A stretch of DNA of 7,318 bases from an uncultured Verrucomicrobiota bacterium (GCA_903919625.1 CAIXIZ010000330.1:1-7318), one strand, 5' to 3'. Shown: positions 1 to 5,996, numbered from the stretch's first letter. Numbers and translations: made by a program. The notes: generated by a model from the sequence alone, not told the origin.

Positions 1-217
1 TGATGGCCTTGCCGCCGCCATGGACGACGACGACGTTGATGCCCACGGCGGCCAGAAACGCGAGATCACCGGCAATGCGGTTGCGGGCCGCCGGGTCGGG
101 ATCATCCATGAAACTGCCCCCATACTTGACGACAAAGGTCGAACCGCGGAAATCCTGGATGTAAGGCAGTGCTTCCAGCAGCACCCTGGCCTTCGCGGTG
201 ATTTCGGCAACGTCCAT
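1..217 (-). CDS. argB: Acetylglutamate kinase, N-terminal part (cut by window edge)
   Basis: ArgB phosphorylates N-acetylglutamate with ATP, the second step of arginine synthesis, in the cytoplasm. Reading the minus strand from ATG at 217 gives 72 complete codons before the window ends, with no stop. The N-terminal motifs match the family: a Lys-Tyr-Gly-Gly stretch with Lys31 (phosphate-binding lysine of the amino acid kinase fold) after the beta strand FVV, and HGGGKAI at residues 66-72, the glycine-rich substrate loop. The opening residues, MDVAEITAKARVLLEALPYI, are also typical of ArgB. No strong Shine-Dalgarno is visible; a weak CAGG lies about 14 nt upstream. The gene diverges from argJ, so the two arginine genes probably share a control region. 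Product assignment is firm; the C-terminal part cannot be seen. Confidence 0.93.
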   Translation of the reverse strand, partial: MDVAEITAKARVLLEALPYIQDFRGSTFVVKYGGSFMDDPDPAARNRIAGDLAFLAAVGINVVVVHGGGKAI

Positions 218-406
218 GGCGCGTCAGAACCTGCAGCTGGCGGCCGCGCAACGGAAATGATGGCTGGAGTGGGTGCTCACGTGCAAAAGTGCAGACGATG
301 CATAAGCCAGACGTCCGGTGCATTTCCATCATTATTTTCAACCATCGGAAAATGGCCGGCTGAAAAATCTGCTTCACTCCGCGGCGCAGAGCCGCAAGTT
401 CGCGAC
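218..406. promoter_or_regulatory. Divergent argB/argJ control region (putative)
   Basis: This is the gap between the argB start and the preferred argJ start. It contains a relatively AT-rich pocket at about 319-375, unlike the GC-rich coding DNA on either side. Four TGCA cores occur at 282, 290, 299 and 319, three of them as GTGCA. An imperfect 12-bp palindrome, CCAGACGTCCGG (307-318, perfect core GACGTC), lies between the last two cores. These could be operator sites for a regulator of the two genes, but no canonical ARG box or clear -35/-10 pair was recognised. If argJ instead begins at ATG 257 the true gap shrinks to 39 bp and the motifs would lie inside the gene. Confidence 0.4.
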
Positions 407-1723
407 GTGCCCAGCACTGATCTCACGTTCGCCCACCGCTCTGCGCATCGCACCTGGCTCGCCTCGCAGGGGGCCTTGCCCGCCGGTTTTCGCGTCGGCA
501 CGGCGCGGTTCGATTTCACGCCCCGCGAGGCGCCCAAGCCGGCGAAGATGACGCTCACGCTCCTGGCGCTCGACCGGCCGACGCCGGATTTCGCCGCGGT
601 CTTCACGCGCAACGCGTTTCCCGGCGCCCCGGTCATCGTGGGCCGCGCCCGGCTCGGCGAGCCGTCGCTCGGCGCCATCATCGTGAACAACAAGATCTCG
701 AATGTCTGCGCTCCCGGCGGGGTGGCGGCCAGCGAGCGGGTCTGTGTGGAGACCGCCCGGCTGCTGGGTCTCAGCCCCACGCAGGTGCTGCCCAGCTCGA
801 CCGGCGTCATCGGCTGGGGCTTGCCCGTGGCGGAGATGACCGCGGCGCTGCCGCAGGCGGTCGCGGCGCTTGCCCCCGGCTCGATCCTGCCGGCGGCCGA
901 GGGCATTGTGACGACCGATCTCTACCCCAAAATCCGCCGGGCGACGGTGGGGGCCGGCAGCATCGTCGGCATCGCCAAGGGCGCCGGCATGATCGAGCCC
1001 AACCTCGCCACCATGCTCGTCTATCTCCTGACCGATGTCGCCGTGCCGAGAGCCGCGTTGCGCGCGATGCTCGCCCGCGTGGTCGGGCCGAGCTTCAACA
1101 GCATCTCCATCGACAGTGACACCAGCACCTCCGACACGGTGGCTGTCGTGTCCTCGGGCCGCGTGCCTTGCGCGGATCTCGGCGCCTTTGAGTCCGCGCT
1201 GGCGACTGTCTGTCGCGACCTGGCGGAAGATGTGGTGCGCAATGGCGAAGGGGTGCGGCACGTCATCCGGGTGACCGTCACCGGTGCGCCCGACATCGCG
1301 CTGGCACGCGCGCTCGGCAAAGCCGTGGTCAATGCTCCGCTCTTCAAGTGTGCCATCGCGGGCAATGATCCCAACGTGGGCCGGCTGGTGCAGGCCGTCG
1401 GCAAATATGTGGGCGCGCACGCGGCGGGGCTGGACGTGTCGCGACTGCGTGCCCGTCTGGGCGGCATCGAAATTTTTGCGGGCGGAGAGTTCCAGCTTGA
1501 TCCGGCCAAGGAGGCTGCGCTCGCCGCGCACCTGAAAGGCGCGGAACTTTACGTCAGTGCGCCGCCCAAGGACGGGGTGTTTGCGGCGGCGGTGGATTTC
1601 CCGCCGCACGAACGCTGTGTGGAAGTCGGACTCGACCTCGGCGCCGGCAGCGCAACGGCCACAGTCTTCGGCGGCGACCTCACCCACGAATACGTGAGCG
1701 AAAACGCCGATTACCGGAGTTGA
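407..1723 (+). CDS. argJ: Arginine biosynthesis protein ArgJ (glutamate N-acetyltransferase / ornithine acetyltransferase)
   Basis: ArgJ moves the acetyl group from N-acetylornithine to glutamate, releasing ornithine and remaking N-acetylglutamate (cyclic pathway). Bifunctional members also use acetyl-CoA. From GTG 407 it has 438 residues, slightly above the usual 400-430. Key motifs are SSTGVIG at 130-136 (oxyanion-hole Thr-Gly) and PNLATML, whose Thr202 is the expected autocleavage nucleophile that splits the precursor into alpha and beta chains. GNDPNVGR at 319-326 and the C-terminal ENADYRS also fit. GNDPNWGR is the commoner form, so Val324 is a variant. The frame stays open back to position 20, but upstream translation overlaps argB and does not resemble ArgJ. 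ATG 257 or 260 are possible but would add about 50 atypical residues. GTG 407 places the conserved GFRVGT segment at a normal distance from the N-terminus, though it lacks a clear ribosome binding site. Product is firm; the start is uncertain. Confidence 0.93.
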   Translation: MPSTDLTFAHRSAHRTWLASQGALPAGFRVGTARFDFTPREAPKPAKMTLTLLALDRPTPDFAAVFTRNAFPGAPVIVGRARLGEPSLGAIIVNNKISNVCAPGGVAASERVCVETARLLGLSPTQVLPSSTGVIGWGLPVAEMTAALPQAVAALAPGSILPAAEGIVTTDLYPKIRRATVGAGSIVGIAKGAGMIEPNLATMLVYLLTDVAVPRAALRAMLARVVGPSFNSISIDSDTSTSDTVAVVSSGRVPCADLGAFESALATVCRDLAEDVVRNGEGVRHVIRVTVTGAPDIALARALGKAVVNAPLFKCAIAGNDPNVGRLVQAVGKYVGAHAAGLDVSRLRARLGGIEIFAGGEFQLDPAKEAALAAHLKGAELYVSAPPKDGVFAAAVDFPPHERCVEVGLDLGAGSATATVFGGDLTHEYVSENADYRS

Positions 1724-1866
1724 GGCAGCGGAAGATTTCCGACGATTCCGGAGTAGCAACAAGGGGCGGTGCTCGTCGACGCCCGGTTCGACGCCCTGGA
1801 GATTGATGCAAGCGGAGTGGCACCTGACCCAGGCCAAAATCTTTGCCGCAATAAATAAAGAAGGAA
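1724..1866. other. Intergenic stretch after argJ, no gene recognised
   Basis: No convincing coding sequence is present; the short open frame from 1803 runs straight into the heptad array and gives an artefactual periodic peptide. Small structures visible are a 5-bp perfect hairpin CGGAA-GAT-TTCCG (1729-1741), six bases after the argJ stop and without a T tract, and a 9-bp direct repeat TCGACGCCC (1776-1784 and 1788-1796). The end of the stretch, about 1848-1862, is AT-rich (AATAAATAAAG). It may hold the argJ transcript end, but no proper intrinsic terminator was seen. Confidence 0.5.
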
Positions 1867-2090
1867 GCCAGAGGCCGGAAGCCAGATGCCAGAGGTCAGA
1901 AGTCAGATGTCAGATGTCAGAGCCCAGAGGCCTGAAGCATTCCGCATTCTGCATTCTGCATTCTGCATTCCGAAATCCAAATTCCAAATTCCGCATTCCT
2001 CATTCTCCCTCCGCTTCCTGGCTTCGCCCTTAAAGTTCCGCCCTCCGGCCTCCGTCATTCCGCCCTCCGCATTCCCCATTCCACATTTCT
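1867..2090. repeat. Phase-locked degenerate heptanucleotide array, copy 1 (32 units)
   Basis: The stretch divides into 32 consecutive 7-bp units without losing phase (224 bp). Three successive unit families are visible. Units 1867-1936 (ten units) follow GYCAGAN, including GTCAGAT twice in a row. Units 1937-2006 (ten units) follow roughly GCATTCY, with GCATTCT three times in a row (1944-1964) and AAATTCC twice (1979-1992). Units 2007-2090 are pyrimidine-rich and degenerate, typified by CATTCCN and CCTCCGN. The CAGA of the first family is the complement of TCTG in the second, so 1864-2025 is a loose inverted repeat, with an exact 8-bp pair at its ends (GAAGCCAG at 1864-1871, CTGGCTTC at 2018-2025). 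Because 7 is not a multiple of 3, every frame gives a repeating heptapeptide, so short ORFs here should not be read as proteins. Similar heptamer arrays are known from cyanobacteria; function is unknown. Confidence 0.85.
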
Positions 2091-2096
2091 GCCCCC

Positions 2097-2116
2097 TTCC
2101 GCAAAGGCTTGCCAGC
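2097..2116. repeat. 20-bp conserved tail of heptad element, copy 1
   Basis: TTCCGCAAAGGCTTGCCAGC here is identical to 2753-2772, in the same orientation and 656 bp apart. In both places it sits at the downstream end of a heptad array and shortly before a start codon (32 bp before ATG 2149 here). It contains a small self-complementary part, GCAA-AGGC-TTGC. An exact 20-bp match in this position implies that the two arrays are copies of one composite element, not independent slippage products. Confidence 0.85.
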
Positions 2117-2148
2117 CAGTCGCGGGTCAACTCCGCTCACCAGCCCCC

Positions 2149-2580
2149 ATGAGTCTCAAAAAGCGCCTTTTGTTGGTCCTTGCCTGCGCCTTGCCGCTGG
2201 TCGCCGGCGGTTGGCTCTGGTGGCTTGACGCCAGCGGCAAGGCAGCGGTCGCCGCCGCCAAAGAACGCATTCGCGCGGCCGGGCTGCCTCTAACCATCGA
2301 CGAAATCCGCCCGCCGCATGTACCGGATGCGGACAATGCGGCGCTGATCATGGAGAAATTTCGGCCGTTGCTTAAACCAATGCCAGAAATCAATGGAGAT
2401 GATTTATCTGGCTGGCTCTCTGATTTTGAATGGAAGCATATGAAGGACGATGGTGGCATTGACAACACGGCGACGGACAAGGACGACCCAGGTTGGTTCT
2501 CCGGCACGGCCGCGCAGCGGAAATTTGCGCCGCCACAAACACCGCCGGCAGAGTCTGCTCTAGAAACCCCTGGTCCCTGA
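2149..2580 (+). CDS. Hypothetical membrane-anchored protein, possibly truncated
   Basis: The 143-residue product is not recognised as a named family. The N-terminus is a clear membrane anchor or uncleaved signal: two lysines followed by a hydrophobic stretch at about residues 6-25 (LLLVLACALPLVAGG then WLWWL). An Ala/Lys-rich helical part follows (about 28-45), then a Pro-rich patch with IRPPHVPDADNAALIMEKF (about 53-71). The segment from there reminds me of N-termini of longer uncharacterised proteins in Verrucomicrobiota and Planctomycetota, but this was not checked. The C-terminal third is low-complexity and Pro/Thr/Ala-rich, with no recognisable fold. Composition is odd: by my count 2341-2460 is about 44% GC, far below the neighbours. 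No Shine-Dalgarno is visible before ATG 2149. The ORF is bracketed by two heptad arrays and may be a decaying remnant; a +1-frame reading near 2570-2630 could be lost C-terminal sequence. Confidence 0.5.
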   Translation: MSLKKRLLLVLACALPLVAGGWLWWLDASGKAAVAAAKERIRAAGLPLTIDEIRPPHVPDADNAALIMEKFRPLLKPMPEINGDDLSGWLSDFEWKHMKDDGGIDNTATDKDDPGWFSGTAAQRKFAPPQTPPAESALETPGP

Positions 2581-2636
2581 TACTCCGGCAGCTCACGGGA
2601 TTGATGTATGCGCAGCCAGCGGTCTGTACAAATCCG

Positions 2637-2756
2637 CCCTCCGCCATTCCGCACTCCGCAGTCCGAAATCGAAATTCCCCATTCCGAAATCCCCTTTCCT
2701 CTTCCGTTTCCTGGCTTCCTGGTTTCTGAATTAATAATTCCGTCATTCCACATTCC
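2637..2756. repeat. Degenerate heptanucleotide array, copy 2 (about 17 units)
   Basis: Fifteen 7-bp units run in one phase from 2637 to 2741 (for example CCATTCC at 2644 and 2679, AAATTCC at 2672, GAAATCC at 2686). After a 1-bp slip two more units follow, TCATTCC and ACATTCC (2743-2756). It corresponds to the right-hand part of copy 1: both share an exact 11-mer TTCCTGGCTTC (2015-2025 and 2708-2718), CATTCCACATT near the end, and the same 20-bp tail. The CAGA-type left half of copy 1 is absent. A small palindrome GAATT-AAT-AATTC (2728-2740) sits in the most AT-rich part. Together with the 56 bp before it, this fills the gap between the hypothetical gene and rsmB. Confidence 0.8.
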
Positions 2757-2772
2757 GCAAAGGCTTGCCAGC
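2753..2772. repeat. 20-bp conserved tail of heptad element, copy 2
   Basis: Exact same-orientation copy of 2097-2116, overlapping the last heptads of copy 2 and ending 26 bp before the rsmB ATG. Its constant placement just ahead of a gene start in both copies raises the possibility of a 5'-UTR or promoter-proximal role. The sequence alone does not show one. Confidence 0.85.
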
Positions 2773-2798
2773 GCGCGCTGCGGCCCGAGCGTGTCAGG

Positions 2799-4175
2799 AT
2801 GACAAAAACCAACGCGCCGGCTTCGCCGGACGATGCCTGGCTGGCCGCCGCGGGCCTGCTCACCCGCTGGCTGGAAAAGCATGAACGTGTCGATGCGCTC
2901 CTCGCCAGCCTGCCGTCCGGCCTCGGCCGCGCCGGCCGCGCCCACTGCCAGCATCTGCTCTATGACGCCGTGCGGCATTTGGGCCGCCTTGAGGCCGCCT
3001 TAAATCCCCTCATGGAGCGTCCGCCCCGGGCCAAGCTGCGGGCGGCCCTGCTCCTGGCCGGCGGCGAGCTGCTCGGCACCTTGGGCGCGGGTGAAGGGAA
3101 AACCGCCCAGATCGTCCACCACGCGGTCGAGCGGACAAAATCGTTTGCCAGCCCCGCGGAAGCCCGGCTCGTCAATGCGGTCGCCCGCAAGCTCGCCGCC
3201 GCGCTTGCCGCGCAAACTGAGCCCGGCCCAGGTGCCACCGCGACGGAACTTGCCGCCTGGTATTCGCACCCGGCCTGGTTGGTCGCCCGCTGGCTCGTCC
3301 AATTTGGTCCGGAACACACCCGCGCCATCTTGCAATGGAACCAGGGCAACGCCCCCGTCTATGCGCGCTGGCGGCCCGCCCCGACGAACGCGACCGGCAC
3401 ACCGGCCGAATCCTCACCTCCCGCCTGGCTGAAGCCGACCGCGTGGGAGAATTTTTTTGAAGTGCCACAGGGTCACTGGCACGAGGTGGAGACCCTCCTG
3501 CGCGCCGGGAAAATCTATCTGCAGGATCCTGGGGCCCGTCTGGCCGTCGGGTTGCTGGCTCCCCGGCCAGGGGAGACCGTGCTCGACCTGTGCGCCGCGC
3601 CCGGCGGCAAAAGCCTGCTGATTGCAGATGCCATGCTGGCAGGTCAAAGCGGTGCGGCCACCCCGCCCACCACGGGGGCGGGCCAGGGCCGCCTCGTCGC
3701 GCTGGACCTGCCGGGCGAGCGCATCACCCGGCTGGCGGAAAACCTCTCCCGCGCCCACGGGGTCGAGGTCGCGCTGGTGCAGGGCGACGTGGTGTTGGGC
3801 GCGGAAAACATTCTGCGCGAGCACCGTCTGCCGGTGCTGTATGATGCCGTATTGCTCGACGCGCCCTGCTCGAACACCGGCGTGATGCGGCACCGGGTGG
3901 ACGTGAAATGGCGGCTGCAGGAGGGCGATTTTCGCCAGCATGCGAACCAGCAGCTCGCGTTGCTCCATGCGGCGGCCCGGCTGGTCGCGCCGGGCGGGCG
4001 GCTGGTGTATTCGACCTGCAGTCTCGACTCCGAGGAAAACCTGCGGGTGGTCACGGCGTTTTTCGAGAGCCGCGCCGGCGGGCCGTTCAAACTGGAGCAA
4101 CAACTGCTCAGCTGCCCCTGGGACAGCGGACATGATGGCGCGGGCCTGTTTTTGCTGCGCCGCACCGCCGGCTGA
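2799..4175 (+). CDS. rsmB: 16S rRNA (cytosine-C5)-methyltransferase RsmB (m5C967)
   Basis: RsmB methylates C5 of a cytosine in 16S rRNA (C967 in E. coli numbering) using S-adenosylmethionine. The 458-residue product has the expected order: an N-terminal NusB-like helical RNA-binding domain (about 10-140, with AHCQHLLYDAVRHL and LVNAVARKL), a linker, then the Rossmann-fold methyltransferase. The SAM motif LCAAPGGKS is at 264-272. Motif IV DAPCSNTGVMRHRVDVKW carries Cys357, and motif VI YSTCS carries Cys407, the expected nucleophile; both RNA m5C cysteines are present, so the enzyme should be active. The NusB domain favours RsmB over RsmF or NSUN-type proteins. Length is close to E. coli RsmB (429). 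A Gly/Pro/Thr-rich insertion of about 15 residues follows motif I (around 280-297), a probable surface loop. ATG 2799 has an AGG directly before it and no in-frame upstream start. lysE begins 9 bp after the stop. Confidence 0.93.
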   Translation: MTKTNAPASPDDAWLAAAGLLTRWLEKHERVDALLASLPSGLGRAGRAHCQHLLYDAVRHLGRLEAALNPLMERPPRAKLRAALLLAGGELLGTLGAGEGKTAQIVHHAVERTKSFASPAEARLVNAVARKLAAALAAQTEPGPGATATELAAWYSHPAWLVARWLVQFGPEHTRAILQWNQGNAPVYARWRPAPTNATGTPAESSPPAWLKPTAWENFFEVPQGHWHEVETLLRAGKIYLQDPGARLAVGLLAPRPGETVLDLCAAPGGKSLLIADAMLAGQSGAATPPTTGAGQGRLVALDLPGERITRLAENLSRAHGVEVALVQGDVVLGAENILREHRLPVLYDAVLLDAPCSNTGVMRHRVDVKWRLQEGDFRQHANQQLALLHAAARLVAPGGRLVYSTCSLDSEENLRVVTAFFESRAGGPFKLEQQLLSCPWDSGHDGAGLFLLRRTAG

Positions 4176-4184
4176 GTTTCGCCC

Positions 4185-4796
4185 ATGACGTTTCTTCCCG
4201 GCGTAGCTGTCGGCTTTTCCATCGCCGTCCCGGTCGGGCCCATCGCCCTGCTGTGTCTGCGGCGGTCGCTCACCGACGGGCGTTTGGTTGGGTTTGTCTC
4301 CGGGCTGGGTGCCGCAACCGCCGACGCCCTGTGTGGCGCCGTGGCGGTGCTCACCTGGTCGGCGTTGCTGGCGGTGATCGAGCGCCACCGCATGGTGCTG
4401 GAGGCGGGCGGCGGAATTTTCATGGTGGTGCTGGGTCTGCATATCTTGCGCAGCCCGCCGGCCAGGACCGACCTGTCCCCCGCCCACGCCCGCAACCTCC
4501 GGGCGGCCTTTGGCTCAACCCTGGTGCTCACGCTGGCCAATCCCATGACATTGCTCTCGTTTGCCACGGTGGTGGCGGCGCTCGGCCCCGGCGTGGTGGG
4601 CGCGACGCCCTGGACCGTGACCCAGTTCGTGCTGGGCGTATTTGCCGGTTCGGCGGTGTGGTGGTTCCTCTGGAGCGGGGCGGCCAGCTGGCTGCGTGGT
4701 CATATCGGGCCGCAAACCCTGCGCTGGATCAACCGCGTGGCAGGTGGCGCCATCGCGTTGTTTGGCGCCGCCCAGTTGGGGCGGCTGTTCCTTTGA
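4185..4796 (+). CDS. LysE/RhtB-family amino acid exporter
   Basis: This 203-residue inner-membrane protein belongs to the LysE/RhtB translocator family, which exports amino acids or related small metabolites by proton exchange; the substrate cannot be read from sequence. Family marks are the N-terminal GFSIAVPVGPIALLCLRRSL (10-29) with PVGP at 16-19, the GLGAATADAL segment (40-49), and LANPMTLLSF with Asn119-Pro120. About six hydrophobic segments are visible (roughly 3-25, 35-62, 70-88, 110-133, 143-168, 183-203), matching the family's six-helix plan and the usual 200-210 length. The start is 9 bp after the rsmB stop with no clear ribosome binding site, so translation probably relies on coupling or a leaderless-like context. 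Co-transcription with rsmB is likely, but no shared function is implied. Confidence 0.87.
   Translation: MTFLPGVAVGFSIAVPVGPIALLCLRRSLTDGRLVGFVSGLGAATADALCGAVAVLTWSALLAVIERHRMVLEAGGGIFMVVLGLHILRSPPARTDLSPAHARNLRAAFGSTLVLTLANPMTLLSFATVVAALGPGVVGATPWTVTQFVLGVFAGSAVWWFLWSGAASWLRGHIGPQTLRWINRVAGGAIALFGAAQLGRLFL
4767..4785 (+). terminator. Possible weak terminator hairpin at the convergent gene junction
   Basis: GCCGCCC-AGTTG-GGGCGGC forms a perfect 7-bp all-GC stem with a 5-nt loop, followed by TGTTCCTTT, a poor T tract. It lies inside the last codons of the LysE gene, where only 6 bp separate the two convergent stop codons, so there is no other room for a terminator. It may equally be chance in GC-rich coding DNA. 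Confidence 0.3.
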
Positions 4797-4802
4797 ACCC
4801 GC

Positions 4803-5996
4803 TCAAGGCACCAGCTCAAACGTGCGGATGGGGTCCACCGTCTCCGTCCGGCCGTTCAGGAGCGTAAAATTGATCACCGGCGCGGTGTGCACCAGTGCCT
4901 CGTAGCGGTCGAGCCCCCATTGGTCGACGCGCTCGCCGTTGATGCGCGTGACGAGATCCCCCTCTTCCAGGCCGGTCACCGGATCGTCAGCCGGTGAACC
5001 GGGCACCACACTCACCACGCGCCAGTAGGCGGGGAAACGGCGGAAACTCACGCCCACGCTGCGCAGGGGTATGCCGTCCACCGGATCATCACCGTCGCGC
5101 TCGAAGCTGGCGAAGCCGTGCTGGGGATCGAGGGTCACGCGAAAATGCCGCAGGATTTCGGAACCGATCGCCGACGGCTGGTCGGTCAGCTCGACAATGG
5201 GCCGGGCAAAGGTGCGCCCGCCCACGACGAGGTCGTCCGCCAGCCGGCCGATTTCCTGCTGCCGGTCGCCCGTGAGCGAGGCGACGGTCGCGCCGGGGCG
5301 CGGCGTGACGGCGTAGTGCGGGTTGCGGTTTTCCGGGTTGTAGCGCAGCCCGCCATCGCTGCCGGAGTCGAGCAGGACATTGAGCGACCGGTCCCCCAGT
5401 TGGGCGGCGACCACCGGGCGGCTCCAGTCCCCGAGGAGCGGCACCACCCGGCCGGTCAGCGCGGGTGCCGTGGCGGCCGGGGCCAGGCGGAGCTGCGCGT
5501 GGGGATAATCGAGCGTCAGCACCGTGTCGCGAAACAGGGTGTACCCGATGAGTCCGTCGATCTTTCGCCCGAGATGCGCCGAAAGCTCGTCGAAGTCGTA
5601 GACGAGCGCCGTCACATTTTCAAACCGGACCGCCCCCAGCGCCATGCGGCTCACCCGCACCCCGGGCAGCAGCACGCTGTGGCCGTCGGCGGAGCGGACG
5701 TGCACCGCCGCCATGTCGCCCGCGGGCTCATCCGTGGCATAGTGGCGGGCAAATTCCTGGGACACGAGCGTGACCGTCGACCCGGTGTCCACGAGAAACC
5801 GCCACGGGCCGCTGGCATCCCATTGGGTCACGACGAGAAACTGCCCCCCGATGATCTCAGCCGGGAGATTCACGACGGTGGGGGTCGGCGGCACGACGGT
5901 GCGATGGCTGAGCCCAAATCTGGGCGAGGCGCAGCCGGTGGCGAATAGACCGACGCCAAGGGCCAGAAGCCAGGAAGAGCGTCGGCACAGGTTCAT
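4803..5996 (-). CDS. Lipoprotein with two-lobed aspartyl protease and C-terminal PDZ domain
   Basis: The 397-residue product begins with a lipoprotein signal (Arg5-Arg6, hydrophobic 9-19, lipobox ATGC with Cys22), predicting a lipid-anchored periplasmic protein. Two retropepsin-like lobes follow. The first has FLVDTGSTVTLVS with Asp70 and ends in IDGLIGYTLFRDTVLTLD (146-163). The second has VLLDSGSDGGLRY with Asp210 and ends in AIGSEILRHFRVTLD (276-290). Each lobe thus has its own DT/SGS aspartate and a hydrophobic-Gly element, so one chain could form a complete active site. A PDZ domain follows (about 308-390, with VVPGSPADDPVTGLEEGDLVTRING), probably for binding peptide ends. The frame is open up to 6398, but ATG 5996 gives the signal peptide and overlaps the stop of the upstream MFS gene in an ATGA, so it is the right start. 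Substrate is unknown; some family members are inactive. The protease fold call is firm. Confidence 0.85.
   Translation of the reverse strand: MNLCRRSSWLLALGVGLFATGCASPRFGLSHRTVVPPTPTVVNLPAEIIGGQFLVVTQWDASGPWRFLVDTGSTVTLVSQEFARHYATDEPAGDMAAVHVRSADGHSVLLPGVRVSRMALGAVRFENVTALVYDFDELSAHLGRKIDGLIGYTLFRDTVLTLDYPHAQLRLAPAATAPALTGRVVPLLGDWSRPVVAAQLGDRSLNVLLDSGSDGGLRYNPENRNPHYAVTPRPGATVASLTGDRQQEIGRLADDLVVGGRTFARPIVELTDQPSAIGSEILRHFRVTLDPQHGFASFERDGDDPVDGIPLRSVGVSFRRFPAYWRVVSVVPGSPADDPVTGLEEGDLVTRINGERVDQWGLDRYEALVHTAPVINFTLLNGRTETVDPIRTFELVP

Noticed and set aside
20..406. Upstream extension of the argJ frame to ATG 20, or to ATG 257
   Set aside because: The first part is antisense to argB, which is convincing, and the translation before about 407 does not resemble any ArgJ N-terminus. 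ATG 257 is kept only as an alternative start.
1729..1741. Hairpin CGGAA-GAT-TTCCG just after argJ as intrinsic terminator
   Set aside because: Only 5 bp of stem and no T tract; too weak to call.
374..1837. Long minus-strand open frame opposite argJ (487 codons), plus another at 277-906
   Set aside because: Open only because of high third-position GC in argJ. The translations are Arg/His/Gly-rich without family features, while the plus strand clearly encodes ArgJ.
1867..2090. CRISPR array
   Set aside because: Units are 7 bp, contiguous and without spacers; no cas genes are nearby.
1803..2152. Short plus- and minus-strand ORFs through the heptad array (peptides such as ILHSAFCI and IPHSAF)
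   Set aside because: A 7-bp period gives a 21-bp, seven-residue repeat in every frame. These peptides are by-products of the repeat, with no start signals or family likeness.
2728..2741. AT-rich GAATTAATAATTC as a -10 promoter element for rsmB
   Set aside because: No matching -35 hexamer at proper spacing, and the sequence is explained by heptad units.
2127..2978. Minus-strand ORF of 283 codons across the small ORF, array 2 and the rsmB start
   Set aside because: It runs through repeat DNA and antisense to rsmB, and no coherent domain is visible.
3414..4567. Long minus-strand open frames opposite rsmB and lysE (357 and 307 codons)
   Set aside because: Shadows of GC-rich coding DNA; the plus strand has all RsmB and LysE motifs.
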